The position numbers and the translations under genes were made by a program. 64,000 nucleotides of DNA, taken from assembly GCF_011745365.1 (NCBI RefSeq), contig NW_024468914.1, positions 704,001-768,000 on the forward strand, in the 5' to 3' direction. Below are positions 46,722 through 57,500 of the stretch, in pieces. Numbering within the stretch: position 1 is the first letter of the stretch; the number at the start of each line of letters is the position of its first letter. The DNA is from Cryphonectria parasitica EP155 (lineage: Eukaryota > Ascomycota > Sordariomycetes > Diaporthales > Cryphonectriaceae). The notes under the pieces are model-generated. The model was not told the origin of the DNA, ran no database searches, and saw only the letters and a list, made by a program, of their open reading frames with translations.

Positions 46722-48788
46722 TTATCCTGCGCTGGGAAATCCACCCCTAGCCATCTTTCTCGCCCGCTGGTCACGGCGGCTGTGATTCGCTCGTTGGCCC
46801 TTATGAGCCTCTTTCCTTCGTCTGGCCTGCTCCGTCTCGTGCTCCCCGCTCGGGCCAGCAACATTGCCCCCGCCGCGACCGGTGCCGCCTCCCCTTCCTC
46901 GGCCCCTGCCACGTCCTCTCGCGCCGCCTCGTCCACCTCTACCGCCTGGCCCATCCGTATCTGACATCTCTGTGCCGGACCCCGCAGGACTCGCCCGCCA
47001 AGCTGTCGAGGCCAGATCGTTCTGCTGTCCCGTGAACGCGTTGACAGCACTGTACTTCATCTCGAGGCGGCGTTTATTGTTCGCATTGCGTGAGAGAATG
47101 ATGGCCCAGCCCTCGATAGCCTCATCAGTCATTCCCGTTCCAGCCTTCAGCTTGCTTCTTGGTGCGCTTCCTCGAGTCGCCTGGTCTCTGTTGAATGTTC
47201 TCGGATCAGCCTGGTAGGCCTTCCACAAAACCTCCTCATTGTCGTCTGTGGCGGCTTCCGGCTCTGCGTTGTCGACCGTGCCACCTACGTCGGCTGCGTC
47301 GTACGTGTCATCGCGCTCATCATCATCCAGATCAAAGGTAGCCAGGGCGGAGAGGATGGCTGCTTTATTGGGTGCTGCTGCTCGGTCTGCGAGGACGTCG
47401 TCTGCAGTTTTCTCGGCATCCCGCTTGCCGATGTGCAGATTCGAGGTACCAATCGTTAGGCCAACCAGTTCGTCATCATCATAGGCGTTGTGTCTCTGGG
47501 GAAGCTGGGGAGGTGTTGAGCGAGGCATCAGGCTGGATCTTCTCCTTGTCTTGGGTCTGTTGGATCTGTGACAATAGTGAGCAAAACACTCCACGCAGGG
47601 CAAGTAGCCAGGATCTACGTACAACTGCTCGCTGCGATTTGCTTCCTTGAGATGTGACGGCAGCGAATCCTCCAGGAGGTGGGCGATGACTTGCTCCGAA
47701 TCGTCACCATACTCATCCAACAACTTGGACACGAAGCCTGACCCAAGCTCAGGAAACAGATCTTGTATCTGCGTGATCTGGCTCATGCGGTGGACGTGCA
47801 CCTCGCCAGCCATGGCTTCATGGTCATGCAGCGCAGCCCCTTTACCCTTGTCGACCCGGCGCCTGACCAGCCTCTTGGGCTTCATTCCCGGCCCTGGCTT
47901 CTTCCAAGCAGACAGGTCTCTCAGAACATTCCTTGCCCGTGCATTCTCGGTACCGGATGCCTCCAGCTTGTGCTCGATCTGCAGCAGCAGCGGGGTTGTG
48001 CTCACCAGCTCGGGGACGAGCGAGTCATTTGCGCTGGTCGGCCCGGCCTTGTGAGCCTCGGCGGCTGTTTTCAGTGAGTACATCTGATCAGTGAGCATGG
48101 ACAGCTTGGGTGGATCACTCTCCATCAAGCCCATGAGGCTGAGGTAAGTGGTGGTGACGAGAACCTTCCTCAAGGGTGGGTTCATGATCTTGTAGCAACT
48201 GATGAGGCCGTCAAGAAATTCGCTTCCAGCTAGCAAGAAGGACGCAGCGGAAGGGGATGCGTGTATTAGGTGGTTCAGCCGCTCAAGACGCTCCTCAACT
48301 GACTTCAGATCGCCCTTGATACCCTCATCTAGGTTCTTGATGAGAAATTTCTTGACTGCGGTCAGAGAAACCTCCACCGTGGCCTGGCACGGCTCGGGTA
48401 GTTGAGACAACACATGTCCAACTCTCTTCTTGCCATAAACATGACTGAAATCGGATAGGAACTCCCATTTCAGCAGCAGTGATGAAGGAAAAGCCAATAA
48501 CCTGGAGCTCAAGAGAAAGCAGTTCTTCAAGAGCAATTTGCTCCAGATCGAGGTGCCAACGAGAGCTGGGCCATGAGCTGCGACTTCTCTCATGAAGGAG
48601 TCGAGGAAAGCCTGTACGGACTCGTCATGCAGGGTCTGCTTCGAGAAGTCGGGGTCGGCCAGGTGGATGTGAGTCTCGGCTAGAGAAATCCATGCTGCCA
48701 GACTGGTATTCCACTCGTCAATGGATAGCAAGTCCTTCCATGCAGCTGAAGGAAAAGGCGCAAATGGAGGTAGAAGCACTGAGGCCAT
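46722..48788 (-). CDS. CUE3: CUE-domain protein, CUE3/ASCC2-like
   Basis: 688 residues as one open frame from the ATG at 48788. The N-terminal half (about 1-260) is helical and matches the ASCC2/Cue3 fold. A CUE ubiquitin-binding domain is at about 335-380 (MSQITQIQDLFPELG, then FVSKLLDEYGDDSEQVIAHLLE). The C-terminus is a GR-rich tract (RGRGRGRGRGGG) and a basic end. In yeast, Cue3 is part of the RQT complex, which splits collided ribosomes in quality control. A 57-base stretch (47566-47622) has GTACGT and CACAG ends and keeps the frame, so a small intron may remove 19 residues just after the CUE domain; both forms are readable. Cytosolic. Confidence 0.85.
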   Translation of the reverse strand: MASVLLPPFAPFPSAAWKDLLSIDEWNTSLAAWISLAETHIHLADPDFSKQTLHDESVQAFLDSFMREVAAHGPALVGTSIWSKLLLKNCFLLSSRLLAFPSSLLLKWEFLSDFSHVYGKKRVGHVLSQLPEPCQATVEVSLTAVKKFLIKNLDEGIKGDLKSVEERLERLNHLIHASPSAASFLLAGSEFLDGLISCYKIMNPPLRKVLVTTTYLSLMGLMESDPPKLSMLTDQMYSLKTAAEAHKAGPTSANDSLVPELVSTTPLLLQIEHKLEASGTENARARNVLRDLSAWKKPGPGMKPKRLVRRRVDKGKGAALHDHEAMAGEVHVHRMSQITQIQDLFPELGSGFVSKLLDEYGDDSEQVIAHLLEDSLPSHLKEANRSEQLYVDPGYLPCVECFAHYCHRSNRPKTRRRSSLMPRSTPPQLPQRHNAYDDDELVGLTIGTSNLHIGKRDAEKTADDVLADRAAAPNKAAILSALATFDLDDDERDDTYDAADVGGTVDNAEPEAATDDNEEVLWKAYQADPRTFNRDQATRGSAPRSKLKAGTGMTDEAIEGWAIILSRNANNKRRLEMKYSAVNAFTGQQNDLASTAWRASPAGSGTEMSDTDGPGGRGGRGGARGRGRGRGRGGGTGRGGGNVAGPSGEHETEQARRRKEAHKGQRANHSRRDQRARKMARGGFPSAG

Positions 48789-49264
48789 TGTTTTTGTGTT
48801 GTAGCTTTGTGTTGCATACGCTGTTCATCTGGCTGAACAGCACCCAAGAGAAGATGGAGAGAGAGAGGTAGGATTCACCAAGTATGTACGGTGATCGAGC
48901 GAGGTAGATCCCCCCCAATATCTTGGCCTGCCCAAGCACTTCCTTTTCATCGATGTCATTACAGCAAGTCGTGACACCATCCTCGCCGGCTGACTCATCA
49001 CTGTTTTCTCACAGCTGCGCCTGCCCAATCAGGTCATCAGCGTTGACTAGAGGCGCTAAGCCATCCTTGCTCTAGCGTATCCCACACCTTTGCCCCGTCG
49101 CATCAAAACCTATCCTAGCGAACTTTTTATCGCATTTGCTTTCTCAATACGACCTTTGTCAAAAAACCAGAACAAACATCTCTTCGCCAGCCTTCATCAC
49201 TTTGCCGCAACGCACCCAAACGTTCGAGTCGTGAAGGCCGTATCACCTACAACAAACAGTCAAG
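48789..49264. promoter_or_regulatory. Divergent promoter region, CUE3-like / RPS20
   Basis: 476 bases upstream of both genes. The last 150 bases before RPS20 are CA/CT-rich, like the leaders of many fungal ribosomal-protein genes. Confidence 0.55.
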
Positions 49265-49770
49265 ATGTCTTACCAGAAGGGCGACAAGGGTGACTTTGAG
49301 GCTCCCGTATGTTCCCTTCTCCCCCCCCCCCCCCCCCTCCTCCTACATCCAAAACCCTCCAACCCCACCACCACAAGATTATCCAAGGAAGCAGATCACG
49401 ATAAACTAACCAAGACACCGACCTCTTCTTCCCCCACGCAAACAGAAGACCCACAAGATCCGCATCACCCTCACCTCCCGCAAGGTCCAGTCCCTCGAGA
49501 AGGTCTGCACCGAGCTCATCGAGCGCGCCAAGGGCAAGGACCTGCCCGTCAAGGGCCCCGTCCGCCTGCCCACCAAGAACCTCAAGATCACCACCCGCAA
49601 GACCCCTTGCGGTGAGGGTTCCAAGACCTGGGATCTGTACGAGATGAGAATCCACAAGCGCCTGATCGAGTACGTTGGCTTCCTCCCACGTCTTTTTTTT
49701 TTCTTCTTCTTTTTTTTTTTGCTTCAGTCTCCTCCTGGCCAGAACGCCCAGAGACGGATGGCTGTACGCA

Positions 49771-49802
<32 letters not shown>

Positions 49803-49912
49803 CTAATCAGTGAACTTGTGCAAACAGCCTCACCGCCCCCACCGAGGTCGTCAAGCAGATCATCGTCAACATCGAGGCCGGCGTCGAGGTTGAGGTTACC
49901 ATCGCTGCTTAA
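49265..49912 (+). CDS. RPS20: 40S ribosomal protein uS10 (S20)
   Basis: Three exons (49265-49306, 49446-49669, 49828-49912) give 116 residues, the normal length. Exon 1 is [14 protein letters not shown]. Exon 2 starts [20 protein letters not shown] and carries the conserved [19 protein letters not shown] and [15 protein letters not shown]. Exon 3 ends [16 protein letters not shown]. It is a cytosolic small-subunit protein near the mRNA entry/beak region. Both introns hold simple sequence: a C-run in the first, and a T-run and a (GT)n run in the second. Confidence 0.98.
49319..49337. repeat. Poly-C run in RPS20 intron 1
   Basis: A near-perfect run of about 17 C directly after the 5' splice region of a highly expressed gene; prone to length change and to sequencing error. 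Confidence 0.85.
49769..49798. repeat. (GT)n microsatellite in RPS20 intron 2
   Basis: About 14 GT units near the 3' end of the second intron, 29 bases before the acceptor. Confidence 0.85.
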
Positions 49913-50897
49913 GTGCACGCGGCGGTTCGCCCAAACCCCGGTCTGCGCACTCCCGCAGCGATCACTACTCCGCACCGGCACGACACCGAATGGCGCTTAC
50001 ACACCGCTGGACTATTTCCAGCCTTGCACGTCTGTGTGTGTGCTACTGGGGCGAGCAGTGGTCGCAAGGGAGATGCGAGATCTTTCGTGTTGCTGGTCAA
50101 TATCATCTTCGACACGGGCAGTATTGTCTGTGTCGAGCAGTGTAGCGCGGATAGAAATTACAAAGAGACCATTCTGAACTGACATCCCATATTCCTTGTG
50201 TGATTCTTTGGTGGTATTGAGGTGATATATCAAACATCTTGGACCAAACCTAGTCAATCGAGTCGTGACGCCTGTTTGGGATTCAATCCCATTGTCCAAA
50301 TACCTAGAATTGTCACAGCCATTATCAATGATACAAAGACTAGCTTGGTGTTCACATAGATCACCTCTCCTCATTGGGGTATGGTATGGTATGGTATCGT
50401 AATGTAAGAACAGCAAACGCAAATCACATCCTGGCTTCAGAAACGCCCCCGCCGTCGGTGCCTCGATGCAGCTGTAACCCGTTTCCGCATCTATGCTGCT
50501 GGTTTTTTCTTTGGTTTATCTCAAGTGCCTTCCTGCCCAATCCATTGTAGCTTTTCCTTTGAAATCCCCTCTTCCCGTTGTATCTTACTCCCATATAGCC
50601 GTGCCTCATGTACACGCCGGCACTTCGCTTCCGAGAGGTATGTATATTGACTAGACGGGTAAGTTGTTCGTCTTGCGTAGATACGCTTGTCGAACAGTGA
50701 ACAAGTGTTATGCAGTCGACGAAGAATCGCCTGTCGATTGTGCTTGTGATGCTGCACGGCCTGCTGCTCAGTGCTCAAGAGTACATATTCTATCTCGGCC
50801 TCCTTAAGATCACGTCGCAGTAGGTGCGGCAAACAACTCGTCGATTGTTGCAACAAATTTCCTGATGAGACGGGTTGAGGTGGTATCTTCATCGACT
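49913..50897. other. Intergenic between convergent RPS20 and NUP42-like genes
   Basis: It holds both 3' untranslated regions and a short GGTAT tandem repeat near 50378-50398. A 129-codon minus-strand frame (50521-50910) is most likely the 3' untranslated region of the nucleoporin gene. Confidence 0.5.
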
Positions 50898-53708
50898 TTA
50901 GAAATCCCACTGGACGAACTCTCTCAGAGGAGGTGCCTCAGGCATGCCGCCGCCGCCGCCTGAAGTAGCGAGGTCAAACTTGCCCGTCGCCATGAAGTTC
51001 TTCCACTTGGCCTTGTCCGCCTCCGTATACTCGCCTTCGGGCTCTGTCTCCTTGTAGTAAGGGGGCGGGCCGTCAGGAAACCAGATCTTGGACCAGCCTT
51101 GACCAAAGTTTTGTGTGCCGATGGCCAAGGCATCATCGATTTCCTTCGGCGCCACCTGCTGACCTTTCCACATCTGCAATTGGCCATTGGGTGCCTTAGT
51201 CGCATAGCTCTCAAAGGGTGGGTGCTGCCGCGAGGCGTTGGGCGCATATGGACCAGTCACTGCAGCACTCGTAGTAGTTGTGGAGGGCTGAGGAGCCGCA
51301 GCAGCAAAAGGATTTGCAGCAGGCTGAGCTGGTTGGCCAAATGCAGAGGTAGTCGACTGTGCGGGCTGGCCAAAAGGGTTTGCTGGCGCAGCAGCATTAT
51401 TCGCTGGGCCGCCAAAACCGCCGGTGATAGGAGTGGGGTTGCCATCCATAGAGACCTCAGTGCTGGCCGGTTGCTGTGGCTGACCAAAACCACCACCAGT
51501 AGGTGGCTGGCCGCTCAGACCAGATGTGCCGGAGTTGTTATTTGCGCCGGAGAGGGCAGAAAAAGGACTGGCAGTCGAGGTGTTGTTGCTGTTGTTTGCC
51601 GCAAAGGCACTGAATGGAGATGCCGACGAAGCAGAACCCCCAGATCCGAAAGGATTGGGTTTAGCTCCGAGCTGTGATGCTTGGCCGAAACCAGTATTTC
51701 CAAAGGGATTGGGCTTTTGTCCCAGAGAAGGCGTCTGGCCGAATCCAGTGCCTGCAGCTTGACCAAGGGAAGAGGGCTGGCCAAAAGGATTGGGCTTCTG
51801 GCCCAGGGCAGATGCCTGGCCAAAGCCGCCGCCGCCGAGTGTGGAGTTCTGGCCGAGTGATGAGGTCTGACCAAACCCGCCACCACCGAGCGCAGAGGTC
51901 TGACCAAGAGCTGAGGGTTGACCGAAAGGTGAGGACTGGCTAGGACCCGACTGTTGCCCAAATCCTGACGTCCCAGTACTGAATGGGTTGGGTCTCTGAC
52001 CAAGAGCAGACGGCTGACCAAACGGATTGCTGGTCGGGGCTGGCTGTGAAAAAGCATTGGGTGCCTGGGGAGACGCGATACCAACAGGACGCTTGCCAAC
52101 GGCGAATTCTCCGGTGCTTCGAGACGGGTCATTCCGGCACAGATCTTGGCGGTTTGGGTGGTTGTTCCCAGCTTGTTGGATGTAGCCGATGGCTGCGTCT
52201 GGGTTGCTAACCGCAGCCTGTATCTTCTGCTGCGCTTGGGCTTCGAGTTGTTGGATGTCGTTCAACTGGTTGTATATTTGTCAGCGTTTCGATGTATGGC
52301 GGGCTCGTCCGGTATTCACACAGGACTCACAGCTCCCTGGGGATTGCCTGCTGCGGCTCCCGTCATGAAGTGTAGTCGCATCTCCTCGAAACTCTGCTCG
52401 AGCTGCCCTCCCCAAAGCTGCTCCGGGAGGTCCCGGCTGGGTGAGTATGCGGACAGAAGCCATGATGGCCGCTCCTCAGTGAGATCCCTGACTATGGTGT
52501 CACGGTTGAGGTTGTAGGTGTTGCCATCAGATCCGCCTCGAGTGTTGGACAGGGCGCTGAAAGGGTTTTGATTTTGTCTATTGGTGTTGAGATGCTCGAA
52601 CCTGCAATTGGCTAGTACAGACGCGAGGTTAGCTATGCTCTGGCTCATGCCCTGATGCCACTGGGTCAGAACCCATTCGAGAATGATATGCTGGGTGGTG
52701 CGGGGCGTGTAGACCGTCACGTCGTGGTCTGCAAAATCTGGAGATGGCAAGGTTGGGGAGTCCAAGTTACGGGCTTTGAAGACTGGAGATCCCAAATCTG
52801 GCGAGGTGTTCATAGACGAGTAGAGATCCATGCCGTCCTCGTCCTCCACAGAAGGTAGATAAGGTATCATCGGAGTTGGCTCGGCTGGGCGGGGAGCATC
52901 GGACATGTTGGTCTTCTGGGCTTCTGTAGGCTGCGCGACTGCCGGAGCCGTCACCACCAAGGGAGCCGTCACCGTGGGAATGGGTGTCACCTGGGCCGCC
53001 GGTGCCGCAGGAGACATCATGACGAACAGGGTCGGGCCTCTCCTGACCGGAGGGGCGACTGGCTTGTTGACGTTGGTAGGCTGTGCAGTGCGAGCACTGC
53101 TCGAGGCCTCCGCGGCGGCAGCAGCAGCAGCATCCTGTGCCTCGGGGGTCTTGGAGACCTGGGTTTTCTGCCCGCCCGAGTAGGAAGAAGAACGTGGTGT
53201 GGAAATGGTGGTGGAAGCTGAGTTGGCGGTCGCAGGCGGCTTCGAGTTGCAGGGTCCAGCCTCGGACGCTGCAACTTCCTTGCCCTGGCCCTTGGGAGAA
53301 TTGATCTTGGGAGACGGGACCTGGCTGAGCATGTTCAGGCTTATCGCGCCCCTGTGGCGGCGCTCGGCAAGCGAGACCATCTCGTTATCGTCGTAGTAGT
53401 CGTTATCGTCGTCATCGTGTTGCGTAGTTGTGTAGTGTTGATGGTGTTCAAGGTGGAAGTCGTGCGGGTTCGCAGTTCATTGTCGCAAAGGGAAACTTGG
53501 TGGCTAGACGGAGGACCAGAGTCGAGATATCGTTTATGCACCACGCGAGGGGCACACAATAGACACGCGTCGAGAGAACCAGCCATTTTGCCAGCAGTGG
53601 AAGGGCAAGGAGCAAGATGGAAGGAGGAGGGGCACGCAGTGAAAAGAACCATAAACACTTACCACCATATCTGCAGTTTCCCTGCTCGTAAAACTTACAG
53701 ACCACCAT
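50898..53708 (-). CDS. NUP42: NUP42-like nucleoporin / mRNA export factor (CCCH finger + FG repeats)
   Basis: Three exons (53708-53663, 52611-52331, 52265-50898) give 564 residues. The CCCH finger is split by the first intron: C-x7-C (CKFYEQGNC) in exon 1 and C-x3-H (CRFEH) in exon 2; only the splice 53663/52611 gives the required C-x5-C between the halves. Next come NRQNQNPFSALSN, NLNRDTIVRDLTEERP and QSFEEMRLHFMTGAA, all typical of fungal NUP42. The third exon is a long tract of FG-type repeats (GFGQ, NPFGQ, SxFG), and the protein ends in FVQWDF. It would act on the cytoplasmic face of the nuclear pore in mRNA export (Gle1/Dbp5). The first intron is 1051 bases, far longer than others here, and carries an open frame. 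Confidence 0.9.
52612..53380 (-). other. Open frame inside the first intron of the NUP42-like gene
   Basis: From an ATG at 53380 a frame of about 256 codons runs without stop to the end of the intron and continues in frame into exon 2. The translation is Pro/Ala/Ser/Thr-rich and low in complexity (for example APPVRRGPTLFVMMSPAAP), with an acidic patch near EDEDGMDLYSS. It may be an alternative first exon that gives a long isoform with half a zinc finger, a nested gene, or chance. I know no family for it. Confidence 0.4.
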
Positions 53709-54500
53709 TGCTATTGTTTATTATTGGTTCTGAAGTCGCTGGGGACCAGCATCACTAGGCATATTGTGATGGTGGCTGGGCTGTGGCAGGAATAAAATAA
53801 GGAAGAAGAAGAAGAAGATTGATGTTGAGGGAAACGTGATGTAAAGTTGATAGTTTGGCTCACGTCGCGTTCAAAAAGGTAGTCAGATTCAAAGCAACCA
53901 TACGACTGACCGGCAGGCAATCTACTGTAAGGATCTCAGGGACGCGAGTGCAGGGGTTCCTTGCACCGTCACCGTGGTGTGGGTCAGGGCGACTTGCCGC
54001 TCAAGCTGGAGACTCTTGCAATCATCAATTGTCTCTTAAAGGCTTTCATTTCCTTGGGAATTTTGTAGAAAGTATGTCAGTCATGTAGCAGAACCCTTAC
54101 GTTTCTAATGTTGTCTTGTGATTAGTTTATTTTCTCTGCACTCAGCAACAATGTACAGTAATGGGAAGAAGGAAGAAAGAAGAAGAAAAAAAGACGGCCT
54201 GTATTAGAGTGTTCAAGTCTTCTTCAATCTTGCCATCTTCGCCAAAAGAGACAACAGGCTCATTCTCACCTGCTAGCCAGCAAGTCACAGACTCCTAGTC
54301 ATCTAAATTCTGAAAGCAGTGCTGCAATACAATCTCACACAAAATCATCGAGACCTGGACCCCCCCACCCGCCCCCCCGGGCCCCCCGCCCCCCCGGGCC
54401 CCCCGGGCCCAAAAAGAAGTACTGTATCAATCCCCAGAAACTACTTCATAAAAGTTAAATCATGTATCATTAAGTAAGGAAAACATATCATTTAATCATG
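53709..54500. other. Intergenic, upstream of NUP42-like and downstream of 5-oxoprolinase
   Basis: About 790 bases. It contains a GAA/AGA-rich run (53796-53818), another A/G-rich run (54166-54195) and the GC-only tract listed at 54361-54410. No gene was seen. Confidence 0.5.
54361..54410. repeat. GC-only tract with CCCGGG(CCC) repeats
   Basis: 50 bases with almost only C and G, made of C-runs and repeated CCCCGGGCCC palindromes, in the middle of AT-rich sequence. It can form strong hairpins. It lies 91 bases downstream of the 5-oxoprolinase stop codon. Confidence 0.85.
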
Positions 54501-57500
54501 TTACACAGCTGTTCCCCAGGCTCCACCTCCAGGCGTCATCACAACCACCCTCTCGCCCTTCTCCAGCTGGACGCTCGATTTCCCGCCCATGCTCACAACC
54601 TCCTCGCACCCGCTCGCCGTCTTCCTCACAATCAAGTTCCGCCCCATCTCGCCCTCTCCGCCGCCCTCCATACCAAAGGGCCTCCTACTCCTCCTCTCGC
54701 TGAGGATGCTGCACGTCACAGGAACCCGAAATTCGATCTCTCGCACCGTGCCCTCGCCACCATCCCACTTGCCCTTCCCGCCGCTCCCCTTTCGCAGCTC
54801 AAAACGGCGCAGCAGGCACGGATACCGCTTCTCAAACACCTCTGGGTCCGTGATACGGGTGTTGGTCATGTGGACATGCACGCCGCTGGCCCCTGCCCAG
54901 CCCGGCCCGGCTCCGGCGCCACCAGCGATCGTCTCGTAGCAGCCGAACCCTTCCACGTGCTCGCCCGTTACCGGATCCTTGCCGCCTGTGCCGAAGGTCA
55001 GGTTGTTACAGCAGCCCTGGCTAGCGGCACATGCACGGAAGGCCTTGAGCACGACATCCGTCACGCGCTGCGAAGTGAGCACGTTTCCGCCGACCACGCC
55101 GAGGCCCTTGGCAGGGCTGAGAATGCTCTCGGGCGGCACGACGATATCGATCGGATTCAGGCATCCCTGGTTCAGCGGCACGGATGAGTTGACAAGGCTG
55201 CGCAGGCAGTAGATGATGGCGGAGTGGGTGATGGCGATGGGCGCGTTGGTGTTTCCCAGCACCTGGGGCCCAGTGCCAGTGAAGTCAAATGTCGCGGAGC
55301 CATCCTCGCGCAGTGTGATGCTAAGCGCGATCGGAGTTCCGTCGTCCATGTAGTCAACAGCCGTCAGTGTAGGGCCGTTGCTGGCCAGCGTGCGCTTGAG
55401 GAGCTCTCGCACGGCGATCTCTGCTGTTGTCTGGATCGCATACATGTACCTGTGAACAACATCCAGGCCGAATTCAGCGATGAGCGATCTGATCAACGTG
55501 ATGCCCTTTTGATTGGCGGCAATCTGGGCCTTGAGGTCCGAGATGTTGTCTGCAAGCTTGCGCGTGCCGGAGCAGCTGGGGTGTTTCGCGGGTTCGTCAA
55601 GCAGGAGACGGGTGATTTCTTCCTCGTCGAAGACACCTTCAGATACGAGTTTGGTAGATTCGATAGATGCGCCTTCCTGCCAGAGGGCTGCCGAGTTGGG
55701 AGGCATGGACCCGGGCAGGATGCCGCCAATGTCAGCGTGGTGTCCTCTGCTGGCGACGTAAAAGGCTAGCTTGCCCGTGTCATCAAAGACGGGTGTGATG
55801 ACTGTGATATCGGGGAGATGGGTTCCACCGCAGGCAGGGTGGTTCGACACGAGCACATCGCCGTCTTTCAGCTTTCCGTCCCAAAGCTGGTGCTGATAGC
55901 GAACCGCAAATTGCATCGAGCCAAGATGAACAGGCACGTGGGGCGCGTTAGCGACGAGGCCACCGTCAGGAGAGAAAATAGCACATGAAAAATCAAGGCG
56001 TTCTTTGATATTGGTCGACACGGATGTCTTCTGGAGTGTGCGCCCCATCTGCTCCGCGATGGACATGAAGCGATGGCCAAAGATGGACAGCTGAATCGGG
56101 GAGAACTCAGAGCTGGAGGAGGTGACAGTCGGACGGGACTGGCGGTCGATGACGACGTAGCTGTCGAGGATCGTGGCAATTGAGCTTGGTGTCACGACGA
56201 TAGTCTGAGTCTTGTCGATGATGAGTGCCGGGCCGGTTATTTTAGACCCGACAGGAAGCGTTTGGAGCTCAAAGGTGGGAGTATCGACCCAGGCGCCCTC
56301 GGCAAAATACACCCGGCTGCTGCTGCTTGCGGCTGGTGTCTTTGCGGCGATACCTTCAGCCGCCTTAAGCTGAGCATATGGGCTCTTTTCGACCTTGGCA
56401 TGCGCCGCTCCCGTAGCACGGACGCGAACATCGTCGACGATGATAGCCTTGTCAGGGAAGTGAAACCCAAACTCACGCTTGTGAGCAATCTCAAATTCGG
56501 TCTTGAAATCCCATCCTTCGCCCTTCAAAATCATAAGAGAGCTACTGGAACCGGTGTATCTCATGTTGAGATAATAGTCATGGGAAATGCGCTGATCGGC
56601 AAATCCTTGGCTCCTCAGCTCGTCGGACGCCTGTGTCGCCAGGTCGCCCAGCTGCCTGTGAATGGATGGCGCCGTGTCAGGTGTGTATGTCACAGCGGCC
56701 GGTCTCTGTACTTCATGCACGACGTCTGCCAGAGACATGCCATAGGCCGAGAGGATGGACGAGTATTTGTGGATGATGATTCTTGAGATGCCGAGAACTG
56801 AGGCGACGGAGCACGCATGCTGCCCTCCAGCACCACCGAAACAGGCCAGATGGTGGGCAGATGTCTCGTAGCCACGAGCTTCGGTCAGTGCGCGTATAGG
56901 ACGTGCCATGCCCTCGTTCGCAACCTCAAGGAAACCTATAGCGACCTCCTCGGCCGAGAAAGGAGAAAGACCTGCGCGCTTGCGGTCTGCATTGATGTCG
57001 TCCGTCATGGCTGCAAATTTCTCGGCGGTGATATCTCTGTTCAGGGGTTCATTTTCATGTGGGCCAAAGACCCTGGGGAAGTACTCAGGCAGAAGACGGC
57101 CCAGGAAGAGGTTGGCGTCTGTGACTGTGAGCGGGCCACCTTTCCTGTAACAAGCAGGCCCTGGATGGGCACTTGCAGATTCAGGGCCAACGTTGAAGAG
57201 GCCATTTTTCCAGGTCAATATCGAGCCGCCGCCGGCAGCGACAGTGTGGATGTCGAGCTGGGGGCTCTGCACACTGATACCCGCTGTCGTCGTCTCAAAA
57301 ACGTGGTCATACACGCCTGCATACCGAGATACGTCTGTGGAGGTACCTCCCATGTCGAACCCGATGATGGGCTTCCTCTCTTCCACGTCCCACGAGGTTT
57401 GAGCATAACCGACCACGCCACCAGCAGGACCAGACAAGATAGCCTTCAGGCCGCTGAACTTGCGATAGTCCACCAGGCCGCCATCAGACTGCATGAACTC

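Noticed and set aside
46439..47050. 203-codon minus-strand frame overlapping the end of the CUE3-like gene
   Set aside because: Out-of-frame shadow of the GR-rich C-terminus followed by untranslated sequence.
50521..50910. 129-codon minus-strand frame next to NUP42
   Set aside because: It lies just downstream of the NUP42-like stop on the same strand and is best read as 3' untranslated sequence.
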